From DAIDKA01 sp963726995 (lineage in GTDB: Bacteria; Pseudomonadota; Gammaproteobacteria; Steroidobacterales; Steroidobacteraceae), in NCBI GenBank assembly GCA_963726995.1, contig CAVSEP010000007.1, positions 806,001-870,000 on the forward strand: a stretch of DNA of 64,000 nucleotides, given 5' to 3'. Of the stretch, positions 1-9,178 are shown one piece after another; position 1 is the first letter of the stretch, and every line of letters starts with the position of its first letter. A model generated the notes under the pieces. That model saw only the letters and a program-made list of their open reading frames with translations. It was not told the DNA's origin and searched no databases. The translations under genes were made by a program, and so were the position numbers.

Positions 1-181
1 GATTGAACACCGTGACCTTGTGGCCGCCGGCGATGAGGGCCGCCACGAAGTGCGGACCGATGAATCCCGTGCCGCCCAGAATCAGCACCCGTGCCGGTGC
101 GGGCGCGGCGCGTAGCGCCTTTGCGCCCAGCGCCGAGAGCGTCGTGGCTCCAGCCATGAGGGTGACTTCGCGTCGGTTCAT
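1..181 (-). CDS. NAD-dependent epimerase/dehydratase, N-terminal fragment
   Basis: Only the first 60 codons lie in the window; the gene runs off the left edge. The start ATG is at 181-179. The product begins with a basic twin-arginine-like segment (MNRREVTLMAGATTLSALGA) followed at about residues 31-41 by VLILGGTGFIG, the Rossmann glycine motif of extended short-chain dehydrogenases such as NAD(P)-dependent sugar epimerases. The exported or Tat-like leader is unusual for this family and suggests a periplasmic homologue, as seen in some isoflavone-reductase-like proteins. The start overlaps the stop of pgm by four bases (ATGA), so the two genes are probably translationally coupled. The substrate cannot be told from this fragment. 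Confidence 0.75.
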   Translation of the reverse strand, partial: MNRREVTLMAGATTLSALGAKALRAAPAPARVLILGGTGFIGPHFVAALIAGGHKVTVFN

Positions 182-1830
182 TGTGCCCCCTCGAGCGCAG
201 CACTCACGATCTGCTGCGCTTCCGCAAAGATCAGTTTCAGGTGATCCGGACCCTTCAGGCTCTCAGCGTAAATCTTGTAGATGCTCTCGGTGCCCGAGGG
301 GCGCGCCGCAAACCAGCCGCTGGCGGTGACGACCTTGACCCCGCCGATGCCCGCGCCATTGCCCGGCGCCTTGGTGAGCACCGCTTCGATCTTCTCGCCG
401 GCAAGGGTTGCGCTCCTGATCTGTTCGCCGGAAAGCTTCGAGAGCGCCTTGCGCTGCGCCGCATCCGCCGGAGCATCGACGCGCTCATAGGCGGGATTGC
501 CCAGTTCCCGGGTGAGATCGGCATACACCTGCGACGGATCCTTGCCCGCCCTGGCCGTTATTTCCCCGGCCAGCAGCGCCAGCGCGATGCCATCCTTGTC
601 GGTGGTCCACACGCTGCCGTCCCGGCGCAGCAGCGAGGCGCCGGCACTCTCCTCGCAGACGAAACCCAACGAGCCGTCGACCAGGCCATCGACGAACCAT
701 TTGAAGCCCACGGGTGTTTCGTAGATCTTGCGGCCCAGCCTTGCGGCGACCTTGTCCAGCATCATGCTGGTCACCACGGTCTTGGCGATGGTGGCGCGCG
801 TACTCCATTTCGGTCGGTTGGAGAACAGATAGTGGGCCGCCGCGGTCAGGTAGTGGTTCGGCGGCATCAGCCCGGCACTGCGCGTGACGACACCATGACG
901 GTCGTGGTCGGTGTCGCAGGCAAAGGCGATATCGAATCGCTCCTTCAGGCCGATCAGACGCTGCATGGCGTGGGGCGATGAGGGATCCATACGGATCTTG
1001 CCGTCCCAGTCCAGGGTCATGAAGCGGAAGGTGGGGTCCACCGCGTCATTGGTCACGCTGAGGTCCAGCTTGTATTGCTCGGCAATCAGCGGCCAGTAGT
1101 GCACTCCCGCGCCGCCCAGCGGGTCCACGCCCATGTGCACGCCCGCGGCGCGAATGGCCTCCAGGTCGATGACCGAGGCCAGGTCATCCACGTAGGTATG
1201 CAGATAGTCGTACGGATGGGTGCTGCCCAGGGCGCGCGCCTGCCGGTAGGGCATGCGCCGCACGCCGTCCAGTTTCACGGCCAGCAGTTCGTTGGCCTTA
1301 TTTTCGATCCAGCTGGTGGCCGCGGTGTCGGCCGGTCCGCCGTTGGGCGGGTTGTACTTGAAGCCACCGCTGTCGGGTGGATTGTGCGAAGGCGTGATGA
1401 CGATGCCATCGGCGAGAGCGCTGCTGCGGCCGCGATTGTAGCTCAGGATGGCATGCGAGATGACCGGCGTGGGCGTGTAGTCGGTTTGCCCATCCGGCAC
1501 CATGACCGTCACGCCATTCGCGCCCAGCACCTCCAGCGCGCTGATGAAGGCGGGTTCCGACAAGGCGTGGGTGTCCATTCCCAGGAATAGCGGACCGCTG
1601 ATGCCCTGCTGGGCACGGTACAGGACGATGGCCTGTGAGATCGCCAGGATATGCGCCTCGTTGAAGGAGCACTGCAGCGAACTGCCGCGGTGTCCGGAGG
1701 TGCCGAACGCCACTTTCTGGTCGGCCACGGACGGATCGGGTGCTTGCGAGTAATAGGCACAGATCAGCCGCGGCACGTTGACCAGCAAGGATGCCGGCAC
1801 CGGTCTTCCGGCCAGCTGGCTTATTGTCAT
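178..1830 (-). CDS. pgm: Phosphoglucomutase, alpha-D-glucose phosphate-specific
   Basis: This 550-residue cytoplasmic enzyme interconverts glucose 1-phosphate and glucose 6-phosphate, linking glycogen or sugar-nucleotide synthesis to glycolysis. The length matches E. coli Pgm (546). The substrate-entry motif FGTSGHRGS is at about residues 42-50. The catalytic phosphoserine loop TPSHNPP is at 146-152, with Ser148 as phosphate carrier. The metal-binding loop reads CDTDHDRHG, the sugar-binding loop CEESAG, and the C-terminal phosphate-binding loop RPSGTESIYK. A GGAGAG sequence precedes the ATG. All family motifs are intact. The downstream epimerase fragment overlaps the stop by four bases. Confidence 0.96.
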   Translation of the reverse strand: MTISQLAGRPVPASLLVNVPRLICAYYSQAPDPSVADQKVAFGTSGHRGSSLQCSFNEAHILAISQAIVLYRAQQGISGPLFLGMDTHALSEPAFISALEVLGANGVTVMVPDGQTDYTPTPVISHAILSYNRGRSSALADGIVITPSHNPPDSGGFKYNPPNGGPADTAATSWIENKANELLAVKLDGVRRMPYRQARALGSTHPYDYLHTYVDDLASVIDLEAIRAAGVHMGVDPLGGAGVHYWPLIAEQYKLDLSVTNDAVDPTFRFMTLDWDGKIRMDPSSPHAMQRLIGLKERFDIAFACDTDHDRHGVVTRSAGLMPPNHYLTAAAHYLFSNRPKWSTRATIAKTVVTSMMLDKVAARLGRKIYETPVGFKWFVDGLVDGSLGFVCEESAGASLLRRDGSVWTTDKDGIALALLAGEITARAGKDPSQVYADLTRELGNPAYERVDAPADAAQRKALSKLSGEQIRSATLAGEKIEAVLTKAPGNGAGIGGVKVVTASGWFAARPSGTESIYKIYAESLKGPDHLKLIFAEAQQIVSAALEGAQ

Positions 1831-1997
1831 CTGCCTGCTCTCCTAACTGAGTTTTCACTTGCGCAGCGGGGCTGCGCTGGGCGACCATTTGGATAATTGT
1901 CGCATTTGCGACGGCTGTTCCCCAGCCAACCCACTCCTTTTATTGTGGCCCGGCGCGCCGGTCGCGGCAGTCAGCGGGCGTTACGGACTTTTTTGTC

Positions 1998-3198
1998 ATG
2001 GCCAAGAGTTACTTACGGGAAGGCATCATTCTGGGGCTGCTGTCGGCCATCGGCCCCTTTGCCATCGACATGTACCTTCCGGCCCTGCCCTCCATCGGCC
2101 AGAGTCTGCATGCCGACGCAGCCGCCGTGCAGTTGAGCCTGACCGTGTTCTTCGTTGCCGTCGGCAGTGGCCAGCTGATCTATGGCCCGCTGTCGGACAT
2201 GTACGGCCGCAAGCTGCCGCTGTACGCCGGTCTGCTGCTGTTCTGTTTCGGCAGCGTGGCCTGCGCGCTGGCGCCAAACGCGGAAGTCTTTCTGCTGGGG
2301 CGCTTCGTGCAGGGTCTGGGCGCCTGCGGCGGCATGGTGATTCCGCGGGCGGTGGTCCGCGACCTGCATTCGGGAGTGGAAGCCACGCGGCTCATGTCTC
2401 TGCTGATGCTGGTGTTCAGCATCTCGCCGTTGCTGGCGCCGCTGACCGGCAGCTTCGTGATTCAGATTGCCGGCTGGCGCGGCGTGTTCTGGATGGTACT
2501 GGGCGCGGCGTTGCATGGGGTTCGGCATCCTGACCACGCTCAAGGAATCCCGACCGGTCGCGGCGCGCGCCGGCAGCAGCCTGGTCAGTGCCTTTCACTC
2601 GTACCGCAAGTTGCTGGCCGATCGGCATTTCCTCGGCACGGTGCTGATCGGCACCTGCGGCATGGCGAGTTTCTTTCTGTATCTGTCGAACTCGCCGTAC
2701 GTGATGATCGAGCACTATCACTTGAGCCCCCGCGGCTTCAGCCTGCTGTTCTCGGTGAATGCAGCTTCGTTCTTCGTCGCCGCCCAGTTCAACAGCGCCC
2801 TTGCCACGCGTATCGGACTGAAGGCCCTGGTTCGTCGCGCATCCACCGGGTTCGCGCTGGCGATGCTGCTGCTGGTGTCCGTGTTTGCCGCAGGAGTCGA
2901 TCACCTGGCGGTGATGGTGGTGCTGCTGTGCTGCGCCTACGCCTGCTTGGGGATGACGGTGCCGACCTCCTCCATCCTGGCGCTGGAGGAACACGGCGCC
3001 ATCGCCGGCACCGCCTCCTCGCTGATCGGCACGCTGCAGTTCGGCTTGGGTTCGCTGGTCATGGCGTTCTCCGGCTCCTTCGCCAACGGCGCACCACTGC
3101 CGATGATCGCCGGCATCACGCTGTGCGCGCTGCTGTGCGCCGGATTTGCCCGCATCACGTTGCGACAGCATGTCGCCCCGGCGGTCGCTGCGGCTTAG
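1998..3198 (+). pseudogene. Bcr/CflA-type MFS drug exporter, one frameshift
   Basis: Read with one correction this is a full-length (about 400 residue) 12-helix major facilitator of the Bcr/CflA drug:H+ antiporter group. The first part (1998 to about 2517) has the typical N-terminus GPFAIDMYLPALP and the loop motif GPLSDMYGRKLPLYAG. The second part (about 2521-3198), shifted one frame, supplies TM6 to TM12 and the C-terminus. The break is at the GGGG run 2517-2520; removing one G joins the halves as ALHGFGILTTLKES with no other damage. This looks like a sequencing insertion or a very young mutation. No clear ribosome binding site precedes the ATG. The last bases overlap the stop of the convergent DedA-rhodanese gene. 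Confidence 0.85.
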
Positions 3199-4145
3199 GA
3201 GAACATCGGCAGGGTCGCCAGTTCCTCCGGCGGCACCGTTTCCAGATCAAGACCGGCGGTGCGCCAGCCGCGCAGCCCGTCCTCGATCACCGCAACACGC
3301 AGCCCGAGTTTGAGCAGCTCGCGCGCCACGCGCACGCTGGTCGCCTGGCGCTGGCAGGTGCAGTACAGGTAGATCTGCCGATCGGGCGCGAATTCCTGCA
3401 GATGAGCGCGCAGGGCATTCGGATCGACGCGGCGCGACCCGGGAATGCGCAGCGCGCCCGGATCGAAATACCCGTGGCTGCGCACGTCGAATACCACGGC
3501 GTCACCCGCCGCGACTTCACGCGCGACCAGCCGCGGCTTGGCATGCGGCACGCCCCGCCCCAGGCGGCGCGCCCGCACGGTGCTCCACAGCAGCCACAGC
3601 ACGTAGGCAGTGACCAGGATCAGGACAACCGCGGTGGTCAGCTGGCCAAACCGCTCGTAGAAGCGGATCAGCTGCGCGACTGCATCGCTGCACAGGTACC
3701 CGATGACGAAGTAGGCGCCGATATACAGCGCGGAACCGGCAAGATCCAGCCACAGGAACGGCCACCAGCCCATCTGCATGCTGCCGGCCAGCGGCGGCGC
3801 CATGGTGTTGATACCCGGAACGAACTTCGCGACCACCAGCAAGGAGCGCCCGCGGCGGTGAAAGGTGTCGGCCGAAGTGACCACGCAGGATTCCGGGTTC
3901 AGGGAGATCCGGCACAGTGCGCCCAACAGCCACCAGCCGGTGCGCCGACCCAGCAGGAACATCAGGGCATCGCCGGCCAGCATCGCGCCGAGCGATGCAG
4001 CCAGCACGCCGGCCCCCGGCAGGTGGCCCTGCGCCACCTGCGCCGCCGCCAGAATCAGCGCCACCGCGCACGGCACCGGCAGGCCGATCGCCTGCAGGAA
4101 CACCAGCAGCGACAGCATCAGCACTGCGTGCTGCGCGATCTGCAT
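3195..4145 (-). CDS. DedA-family membrane protein fused to a rhodanese domain
   Basis: This is a 316-residue fusion. Residues 1-190 form a VTT/DedA domain: several hydrophobic helices plus the signature FVPGINTMAPPLAGSMQM (about 108-125), where the conserved Arg of many DedA proteins is replaced by Asn/Thr. A basic linker leads to a rhodanese domain (about 205-310) with FDVRSHGYFDPG and the active-site loop YCTCQRQATS, where Cys262 is the expected sulfur carrier. DedA proteins are linked to lipid scrambling and envelope homeostasis, and rhodaneses move sulfane sulfur; the role of the fusion is not known to me. It lies 9 bases downstream of the transaldolase gene on the same strand, so the two are probably cotranscribed. 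Confidence 0.88.
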   Translation of the reverse strand: MQIAQHAVLMLSLLVFLQAIGLPVPCAVALILAAAQVAQGHLPGAGVLAASLGAMLAGDALMFLLGRRTGWWLLGALCRISLNPESCVVTSADTFHRRGRSLLVVAKFVPGINTMAPPLAGSMQMGWWPFLWLDLAGSALYIGAYFVIGYLCSDAVAQLIRFYERFGQLTTAVVLILVTAYVLWLLWSTVRARRLGRGVPHAKPRLVAREVAAGDAVVFDVRSHGYFDPGALRIPGSRRVDPNALRAHLQEFAPDRQIYLYCTCQRQATSVRVARELLKLGLRVAVIEDGLRGWRTAGLDLETVPPEELATLPMFS

Positions 4146-4154
4146 CGGCGGTGC

Positions 4155-5255
4155 CTACTTCAGGGCCTTGCTCTTGGCCTCGATCGACTTGAGGAGATTC
4201 TTCCAGGAGGCGTTGAATGATTCGGCGCCATCGGCCTGCAGCTGCGCCGCCAGCGCCGCGACATCCACGCCGGCCGCACCGACCGCCGCCAGCGCCTGTT
4301 CGCAATTGCCGCCATCCGGATGCAGCGCGCCGCTCAATGAGCCGTGGTCGCCGAACGCGAGCAGCGTCTCTTCCGGCATGGTGTTCACGGTATTCGGCGC
4401 CGCCAGCGCCGTGATGTACATCGTGTCGGGGGCCGCGGGATCCTTCACGCCGGTGCTGGCGAACAGCAGCCGCTGCGGGCGTGCACCGAGATTCATCAGC
4501 CGCTGCCAGCGATCGGTGGCCATCAGCTGCCGATAGGCGCGGAAGGACTGCTGCCCCACCGCGATGCCCAGCGTGTTGCGCAGGTTCGCCGGCAACTTGT
4601 CCAGCGTGGCCTTGTCCCAACGGCTGATGAACAGCGAGGCCACCGAACGCACATCGGGGCTCAAGCCCGCGGCCACGCGGCGCTCCAGGCCCCGCACATA
4701 GGCCTCCGCGGCGGCCTGATACTGCCCGGTGGAGAACAGCAAGGTCACATTGATCGGCACACCCTGGAAGATGGCCTCTTCGATGGCGGGCAGGCCTTCG
4801 CGGGTGCCCGGTATCTTGATGAACAGATTCGGCCGGCCTGCCTTGGCGTGCAGTCTGCGCGCCGCCGCCAGCGTGGCAGCGGTGTCGTACGCCAGCAGCG
4901 GCGAGACTTCCAGCGACACCCAGCCATCCACGCCGGCCGTGCGTTCGAACACGGGTTTGAACAAATCCGCCGCCCGGGCGAGATCCGCTATGGCCAGCTC
5001 GAAAAACAGGTCCTCGACGCCCAGGCCCTTGGCGGCCAATGACCTCACATCGGCGTCGTAGGAGGCGCTCTTGCTGATGGCGTGATCGAAAATCGTCGGG
5101 TTGGAGGTCAGGCCCGTCACGGACAGGCCTGAGTTGATGTAGCCCCCGAGGGTGCCGTTGTTCAGCAGATCCCGGGTTATGTTGTCCAGCCACAGGCTCT
5201 GCCCCAACTCGTTCAGCTTGCGCGGCGCTTCCGAGCGCGCGGTATCCGTCGCCAT
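4155..5255 (-). CDS. tal: Transaldolase
   Basis: This pentose phosphate enzyme transfers a dihydroxyacetone unit between sugar phosphates through a Schiff base. The protein (about 366 residues) matches the long transaldolase type found beside glucose-6-phosphate isomerase or in actinobacteria, rather than the 317-residue TalB type. Visible motifs are LWLDNITR, GLTSNPTIFDHAI, and FIKIPGT carrying the catalytic lysine. I take the ATG at 5255-5253 as start because GGAG lies 8 bases upstream; a GTG three codons earlier is also in frame. The protein is complete and ends in a Lys-rich tail. It leads a likely two-gene operon with the DedA-rhodanese gene. Confidence 0.92.
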   Translation of the reverse strand: MATDTARSEAPRKLNELGQSLWLDNITRDLLNNGTLGGYINSGLSVTGLTSNPTIFDHAISKSASYDADVRSLAAKGLGVEDLFFELAIADLARAADLFKPVFERTAGVDGWVSLEVSPLLAYDTAATLAAARRLHAKAGRPNLFIKIPGTREGLPAIEEAIFQGVPINVTLLFSTGQYQAAAEAYVRGLERRVAAGLSPDVRSVASLFISRWDKATLDKLPANLRNTLGIAVGQQSFRAYRQLMATDRWQRLMNLGARPQRLLFASTGVKDPAAPDTMYITALAAPNTVNTMPEETLLAFGDHGSLSGALHPDGGNCEQALAAVGAAGVDVAALAAQLQADGAESFNASWKNLLKSIEAKSKALK

Positions 5256-5406
5256 ATTGATCACTCCGTGGGAGGTGCCGGATGCATTTTACGCGCAGAC
5301 GCAGGGCATAATTGCCCTCCTTTGCTTCAATTTGGCGGGATCGCACTCCCTACGCCGGGCGCTGCCGGCGGTGTAACATTCCCGCCCGGCTCTTTCAGGA
5401 TCACCC

Positions 5407-6003
5407 ATGCACCCAAAACTCGACGGCCCGGCTCTGGACACCCTGTTTCGCACCGCCCGGACACGCAATGCCTGGAGTCCGGAACCGGTCAGCGACGAGC
5501 AGATCCGCGAGCTGTACGAACTCTTCAAGTGGGGTCCCACTTCGGGAAACAGCAATCCGGCCCGGTTCGTCTGGGTTCGCTCGGCACAGGGCAAGGCGAA
5601 ACTCGCCGCCCTCGCCTCCGAGGGCAACCGTCCCAAGGTCCTTGCGGCGCCGGTCACCGTGATCATCGGCTACGACCTGGACTTCGGCGAGCAGATGCCC
5701 AAGCTCTTTCCGGCGCGGGGCGAGGCGATGAAGGCCAGTTTCGCCAGTTCGCCGGTGGCCGCCGAGATCAGCGCGTTCCGCAACGGCAGCCTGCAGGGCG
5801 CCTATCTGATTCTGGCCGCCCGGGCTCTGGGCCTGGACTGCGGTCCCATGTCGGGGTTCGACAACGCCGGCGTCGATCGCGAGTTCTTTGCCGACACGCG
5901 CATCCGCTCCAACTTCATCTGCAGCCTGGGTACCGGTACTGACGAGAAGCTGTTCCCGCGCAATCCGCGCCTGACCTTTGACGAGGCCGGCCGGTTCGCC
6001 TGA
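5407..6003 (+). CDS. RutE-like malonic semialdehyde reductase / nitroreductase-family protein
   Basis: This 198-residue FMN-dependent nitroreductase-fold protein is close in length and motifs to RutE (196 residues), which reduces malonic semialdehyde to 3-hydroxypropionate at the end of the Rut pyrimidine pathway. Typical segments are RTRNAWSPEPVSDEQIRELY, WGPTSGNSNPARFVW and LGLDCGPMSGFDN. No other rut genes are in the window, so the physiological substrate may be another small semialdehyde or a quinone. The mmsA gene for a semialdehyde dehydrogenase lies about 600 bases downstream on the other strand. AGGA is placed 7 bases before the ATG. Confidence 0.82.
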   Translation: MHPKLDGPALDTLFRTARTRNAWSPEPVSDEQIRELYELFKWGPTSGNSNPARFVWVRSAQGKAKLAALASEGNRPKVLAAPVTVIIGYDLDFGEQMPKLFPARGEAMKASFASSPVAAEISAFRNGSLQGAYLILAARALGLDCGPMSGFDNAGVDREFFADTRIRSNFICSLGTGTDEKLFPRNPRLTFDEAGRFA

Positions 6004-6021
6004 ACCGGCCGGACATTGACC

Positions 6022-6579
6022 ATGGGTTCACTGTCACTGCGCGACCAGTTGCTGCAGGCCGGGCTCGTCAGCGAGCAGCAGGTCAAGGAGGCCGAGCGGC
6101 ACGCTCAGCGCAAGCAATATCAGGGCCAGAAACAGCAGCCTCGCGCCCAGCGCGACGGCCCCAGCCCGCAGGAAGTCGCGGCCAGGAAGCAGGCCGAGGC
6201 CAAAGCGGCCCGCGACCTGGAGCTGAATCGCAAGCAGCAGGAGAAGGCGCAGCGCAAGGCGCTGTACGCCCAGATCCGGGAATTGGTGAGCCAGAACCGC
6301 ATCGCGCGACCGGATGTCGAGGAGACCTACAATTTCGTCGACGGCGGCAAGGTCCGGCGCATTCGCGCGGACGCTGCGCTGCGTGAGCGCATCACCCGCG
6401 GCGAGGTCGTGCTGGTGCGCTGCGAGGGCCGCTACGAACTGGTACCTCCGGCGATCGCGGATCAGATCCGCGAGCGCGACGCCCGTGCGGTGGTGGCGCC
6501 GGCCGAGGCCGCGACCTCATCCGAGGTCGTGGATGAGGCCTACAAGGACTTTGTGGTGCCCGATGATCTGATGTGGTGA
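6022..6579 (+). CDS. DUF2058 (YaiL-type) protein
   Basis: This soluble protein of about 185 residues belongs to the gammaproteobacterial DUF2058/YaiL family. It starts SLSLRDQLLQAGLVSEQQVK, then has a highly charged Gln/Lys/Arg-rich helical stretch (about residues 25-95), then a compact C-terminal domain with RPDVEETYNFVDGGKVRRI and ELVPPAIADQI, ending in DFVVPDDLMW. The family's role is not established; its basic coiled region fits nucleic-acid association. I use the ATG at 6022 rather than the in-frame TTG at 6016 because the family begins close to the LRDQLL motif. Confidence 0.88.
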   Translation: MGSLSLRDQLLQAGLVSEQQVKEAERHAQRKQYQGQKQQPRAQRDGPSPQEVAARKQAEAKAARDLELNRKQQEKAQRKALYAQIRELVSQNRIARPDVEETYNFVDGGKVRRIRADAALRERITRGEVVLVRCEGRYELVPPAIADQIRERDARAVVAPAEAATSSEVVDEAYKDFVVPDDLMW

Positions 6580-6591
6580 GCGCGCCGCCCC

Positions 6592-8094
6592 TCAGTCCGT
6601 CTTTCCCGTAGGCATCACGAAGCCCGATCCGGATACCGCACTGCCGGACCAGCGCTGCGAAACGGTCTTGGTCCGGGTATAGAACCGGATGCTGTCGGTG
6701 CCGTATTGGTTCAGATCCCCGAACGCGGAAGCCTTCCAGCCGCCGAAGCCGTGATGGGCGACGGGCACCGGAATCGGCACGTTGATGCCCACCATGCCGA
6801 CCTCGACCTGGTCGACGAAGCGCCGGGCAGCCTCGCCCGAGCGGGTGAACAGCGCCACGCCATTGCCGTAGGGATGATCGCCGACCAGCTTGAGGGCCTG
6901 CTCCAGGGTGTCCACCCGCAGCATTTGCAGCACCGGCCCGAAGATTTCCTCCCGATAGCTGCGCATGCCCGGTTGAACGTGATCAAAGAAGGTGGGACCC
7001 AGGAAGAAACCGTGTTCGTGCCCCGCGACGGTGAGCCCCCGCCCATCGACCACCAGTTCGGCGCCCTCGGCCACGCCCATGGCGATGTAGCGCTCGATGC
7101 GCTGCCGGTGGGCCGCGGTCACCACCGGTCCGTAGTCGGCTTGCGGGTCCTCCGGCGCGCCGACGCGCAGACGGGCAATGGCCGAGGTGAAACGCCCGCG
7201 CAGTGCGGTGGCGGTATCCGCACCGACGGCGACCACCACCGGCAGCGCCATGCAACGCTCGCCCGCGGAGCCGAATGCGGCCCCGACGATGGCGTCGACG
7301 GCCAGGTCCAGGTCGGCGTCGGGCAGCACCAGTCCATGATTCTTGGCGCCTCCCATGGCCTGGACTCGCTTGCCGGCCGCGGCACCCGCGGCATAGACAT
7401 GCTGCGCGACATCCGTGGAGCCGACGAAGCTCACGGCCCTGATGGCCGGCTCGGCCAGGATGGCGTCGACGATTTCGCGATCGCCATGCACGACATTCAG
7501 AATGCCCGCGGGCGCGCCGGCCTCGTGCAGCAGCCCCGCCAGCGCCACGGACACCGACGGAGTGCGCTCCGAGGGCTTGAGAATGAAGGCATTACCCGTG
7601 GCGATCGCAGGTCCCAGCATCCACAGCGGAATCATGGCCGGAAAGTTGAAGGGGGTGATGCCGGCGGCCACGCCCAGCGGCTGGCGCATCGACCAAACGT
7701 CGATTCCGCCGCCGACGCCCTGGGAGTACTCACCCTTGAGCAGCTGCGGGGCGCCGCAGACGAAATCGATCACCTCCAGGCCACGCTGGATGTCGCCGCG
7801 GGCGTCCTCGAGGATCTTGCCGTGCTCGCTGGACAACAGCTTGGCCAGGCTGCCAATGTGCTGCTCAATCAAGGCCTTGAAGCGGAACAGGACCTGGGAG
7901 CGCCGTTGCGGGCTGGTGGCCGCCCAGCCGGGCTGCGCCGCGAGTGCGGCCTGCACTGCCGCCTTGAGCTCCGCGGCGCCGCCTAAGGGCACCTGTGCCT
8001 GCACCGCGCCGGTGGCCGGGTCAAATACCTCGCCCCGGCGGCCTGGCTCCCCCGCCGATTCGCGTCCCTGGATGTAATGAAATACCTGTCGCAT
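6592..8094 (-). CDS. mmsA: Methylmalonate-semialdehyde dehydrogenase (CoA-acylating)
   Basis: This enzyme oxidises methylmalonate or malonate semialdehyde with NAD+ and CoA to propionyl-CoA or acetyl-CoA, in valine, beta-alanine and inositol catabolism. The roughly 500-residue protein has the MmsA hallmarks: the N-terminal YIQGRES-type segment, PLGVAAGITPFNFPAMIPLWM, FILKPSERTPSVS, MGGAKNHGLVLPDADLD, where Asn replaces the usual general-base Glu of other aldehyde dehydrogenases, and the catalytic cysteine in GSAGERCMALPV. The ATG at 8094 gives the usual family length; in-frame starts at 8106 and 8115 also exist. The gene stands alone, facing the DUF2058 gene convergently. Confidence 0.93.
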   Translation of the reverse strand: MRQVFHYIQGRESAGEPGRRGEVFDPATGAVQAQVPLGGAAELKAAVQAALAAQPGWAATSPQRRSQVLFRFKALIEQHIGSLAKLLSSEHGKILEDARGDIQRGLEVIDFVCGAPQLLKGEYSQGVGGGIDVWSMRQPLGVAAGITPFNFPAMIPLWMLGPAIATGNAFILKPSERTPSVSVALAGLLHEAGAPAGILNVVHGDREIVDAILAEPAIRAVSFVGSTDVAQHVYAAGAAAGKRVQAMGGAKNHGLVLPDADLDLAVDAIVGAAFGSAGERCMALPVVVAVGADTATALRGRFTSAIARLRVGAPEDPQADYGPVVTAAHRQRIERYIAMGVAEGAELVVDGRGLTVAGHEHGFFLGPTFFDHVQPGMRSYREEIFGPVLQMLRVDTLEQALKLVGDHPYGNGVALFTRSGEAARRFVDQVEVGMVGINVPIPVPVAHHGFGGWKASAFGDLNQYGTDSIRFYTRTKTVSQRWSGSAVSGSGFVMPTGKTD

Positions 8095-8156
8095 CGGTCT
8101 GCACATATACACCATCAAATGGCGGTGCGCATTGCGGCGCCCGAAGGAGAACGTCC

Positions 8157-8789
8157 ATGTCCCTGAAATTCATTGCGGCGACCTGTGGCCTGGTGCTGCT
8201 CACCGCCAGCGGCGCGGCGCCGGCCCAGGCCCCAACCTCCTCGGCACCGCCCAACCCATTCGCCGGCCTGGTCCGCATCGCGGGCACCATCGCCAGCGCC
8301 AGCGGCAATGCCTTTGTCGTGCACTCCCCGCAGGGCGATATGAAACTGACCCTGCCGCAGAAGCCCAATATCATGCTGAGCGAGAAGGGCACGGTGGCCG
8401 ACCTCGGCGCGGGCAAATTCGTCGGCTGCACGGCGGTCAAGCGCGCGGACAACCTGCTGCATGCCACCGAATGCCACATCTTCCCGGAAAGCATGCGCGG
8501 CATGGGTGAGGGTCACAATCCCATGGGCCCGCCGAACACCACCATGACCAATGGCAATGTCGCCACCATGACCGGCCAGGTGGCCTCCAAGGCCGACGGC
8601 GCCAGCGCCAGCATCATCGTCACCTACAAGGGTGGCCAGCAGTCCATTCAGGTCGGCGCCGATGCCGACATCACCAGGATTGGCGCCGGCACGCCGGCCA
8701 TGCTGAAGCCGGGCGTGAAAGTCACGGGCGCCGCCAAACCGGGCAGCGACGGCGGCGCCGAAGTGGTATTCCTGAGTCTGACCCCGTAA
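8157..8789 (+). CDS. Exported protein of unknown function
   Basis: This 210-residue protein has a clear Sec signal peptide (MSLKFIAATCGLVLLTASGA, cleavage after APAQA). The mature part seems to contain two similar beta-rich units. The first is GTIASASGNAFVVHSPQGD through VGCTAVKRADNLLHATECHIF. The second is TGQVASKADGASASIIVTYKGGQ through ITRIGAGTPAMLKPGVKVTG. A Met/Gly/Asn-rich linker (about residues 120-140, MRGMGEGHNPMGPPN) joins them and might bind metal. Only two cysteines are seen in the mature part, which would suit a disulfide. GGAGA is 6 bases before the ATG. I recognise no named family, though the paired beta units recall OB-fold or DUF5666-like periplasmic proteins. Confidence 0.7.
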   Translation: MSLKFIAATCGLVLLTASGAAPAQAPTSSAPPNPFAGLVRIAGTIASASGNAFVVHSPQGDMKLTLPQKPNIMLSEKGTVADLGAGKFVGCTAVKRADNLLHATECHIFPESMRGMGEGHNPMGPPNTTMTNGNVATMTGQVASKADGASASIIVTYKGGQQSIQVGADADITRIGAGTPAMLKPGVKVTGAAKPGSDGGAEVVFLSLTP

Positions 8790-8800
8790 CCGCGGGGCAG

Positions 8801-9169
8801 CTAGGGTCTGGCGGCCGGCTCGTAGATCACGAAACGCTTGCGCGTCGGCTCCACGACCTCCCAGGTGCCGACGAAGCCCGCCGGGATCACGAACTCCTCC
8901 CCGGCGCGCACCGTCGTCTGGGCTCCCGCCTGGTCGGTAATGACGCTGACGCCCTCGAGCAGCTGGCAGTACTCCTCTTCCGTGTAGCGGACCTGCCAGC
9001 GGCCGCACTCGCTGTGCCAGATGCCGGCCATGAACTGCCCGGATGGGTCCGTATACTGCATCCACACGGTCTGGCGCGGATTGCCCTGCAGCAGCCTATC
9101 CGTCGGCAGAAAGTATTGCTCACCGCTGCCCGCCGCCGCCGCGAGCCTTTGCACCAGGGCCGCTGCCAT
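8801..9169 (-). CDS. Cupin-domain (DUF861/EutQ-like) protein
   Basis: This small single-domain cupin has 122 residues. The barrel is visible in AGIWHSECGRWQVRYTEEEY, LLEGVSVITDQAG and VRAGEEFVIPAGFVGTWEV. The pattern WEVVEPTRKRFVIYE near the end is typical of the DUF861 (Cupin_3) group, which includes (S)-ureidoglycine aminohydrolase relatives and EutQ-like proteins. The substrate is unknown. The gene starts 9 bases after the stop of the exported protein gene 9179-10252 on the same strand, so the two probably form an operon. Confidence 0.82.
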   Translation of the reverse strand: MAAALVQRLAAAAGSGEQYFLPTDRLLQGNPRQTVWMQYTDPSGQFMAGIWHSECGRWQVRYTEEEYCQLLEGVSVITDQAGAQTTVRAGEEFVIPAGFVGTWEVVEPTRKRFVIYEPAARP

Positions 9170-9178
9170 AGGGCTTCC

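Noticed and set aside
3195..4220. Plus-strand reading frame continuing 1 kb past the MFS frameshift
   Set aside because: It is antisense to the DedA-rhodanese gene and rich in Arg/Gln/His, the usual product of reading GC-rich genes in the wrong frame.
3517..5346. 609-codon minus-strand frame across transaldolase and DedA
   Set aside because: It is out of frame with two well-supported genes with clear motifs and has no recognisable domain.
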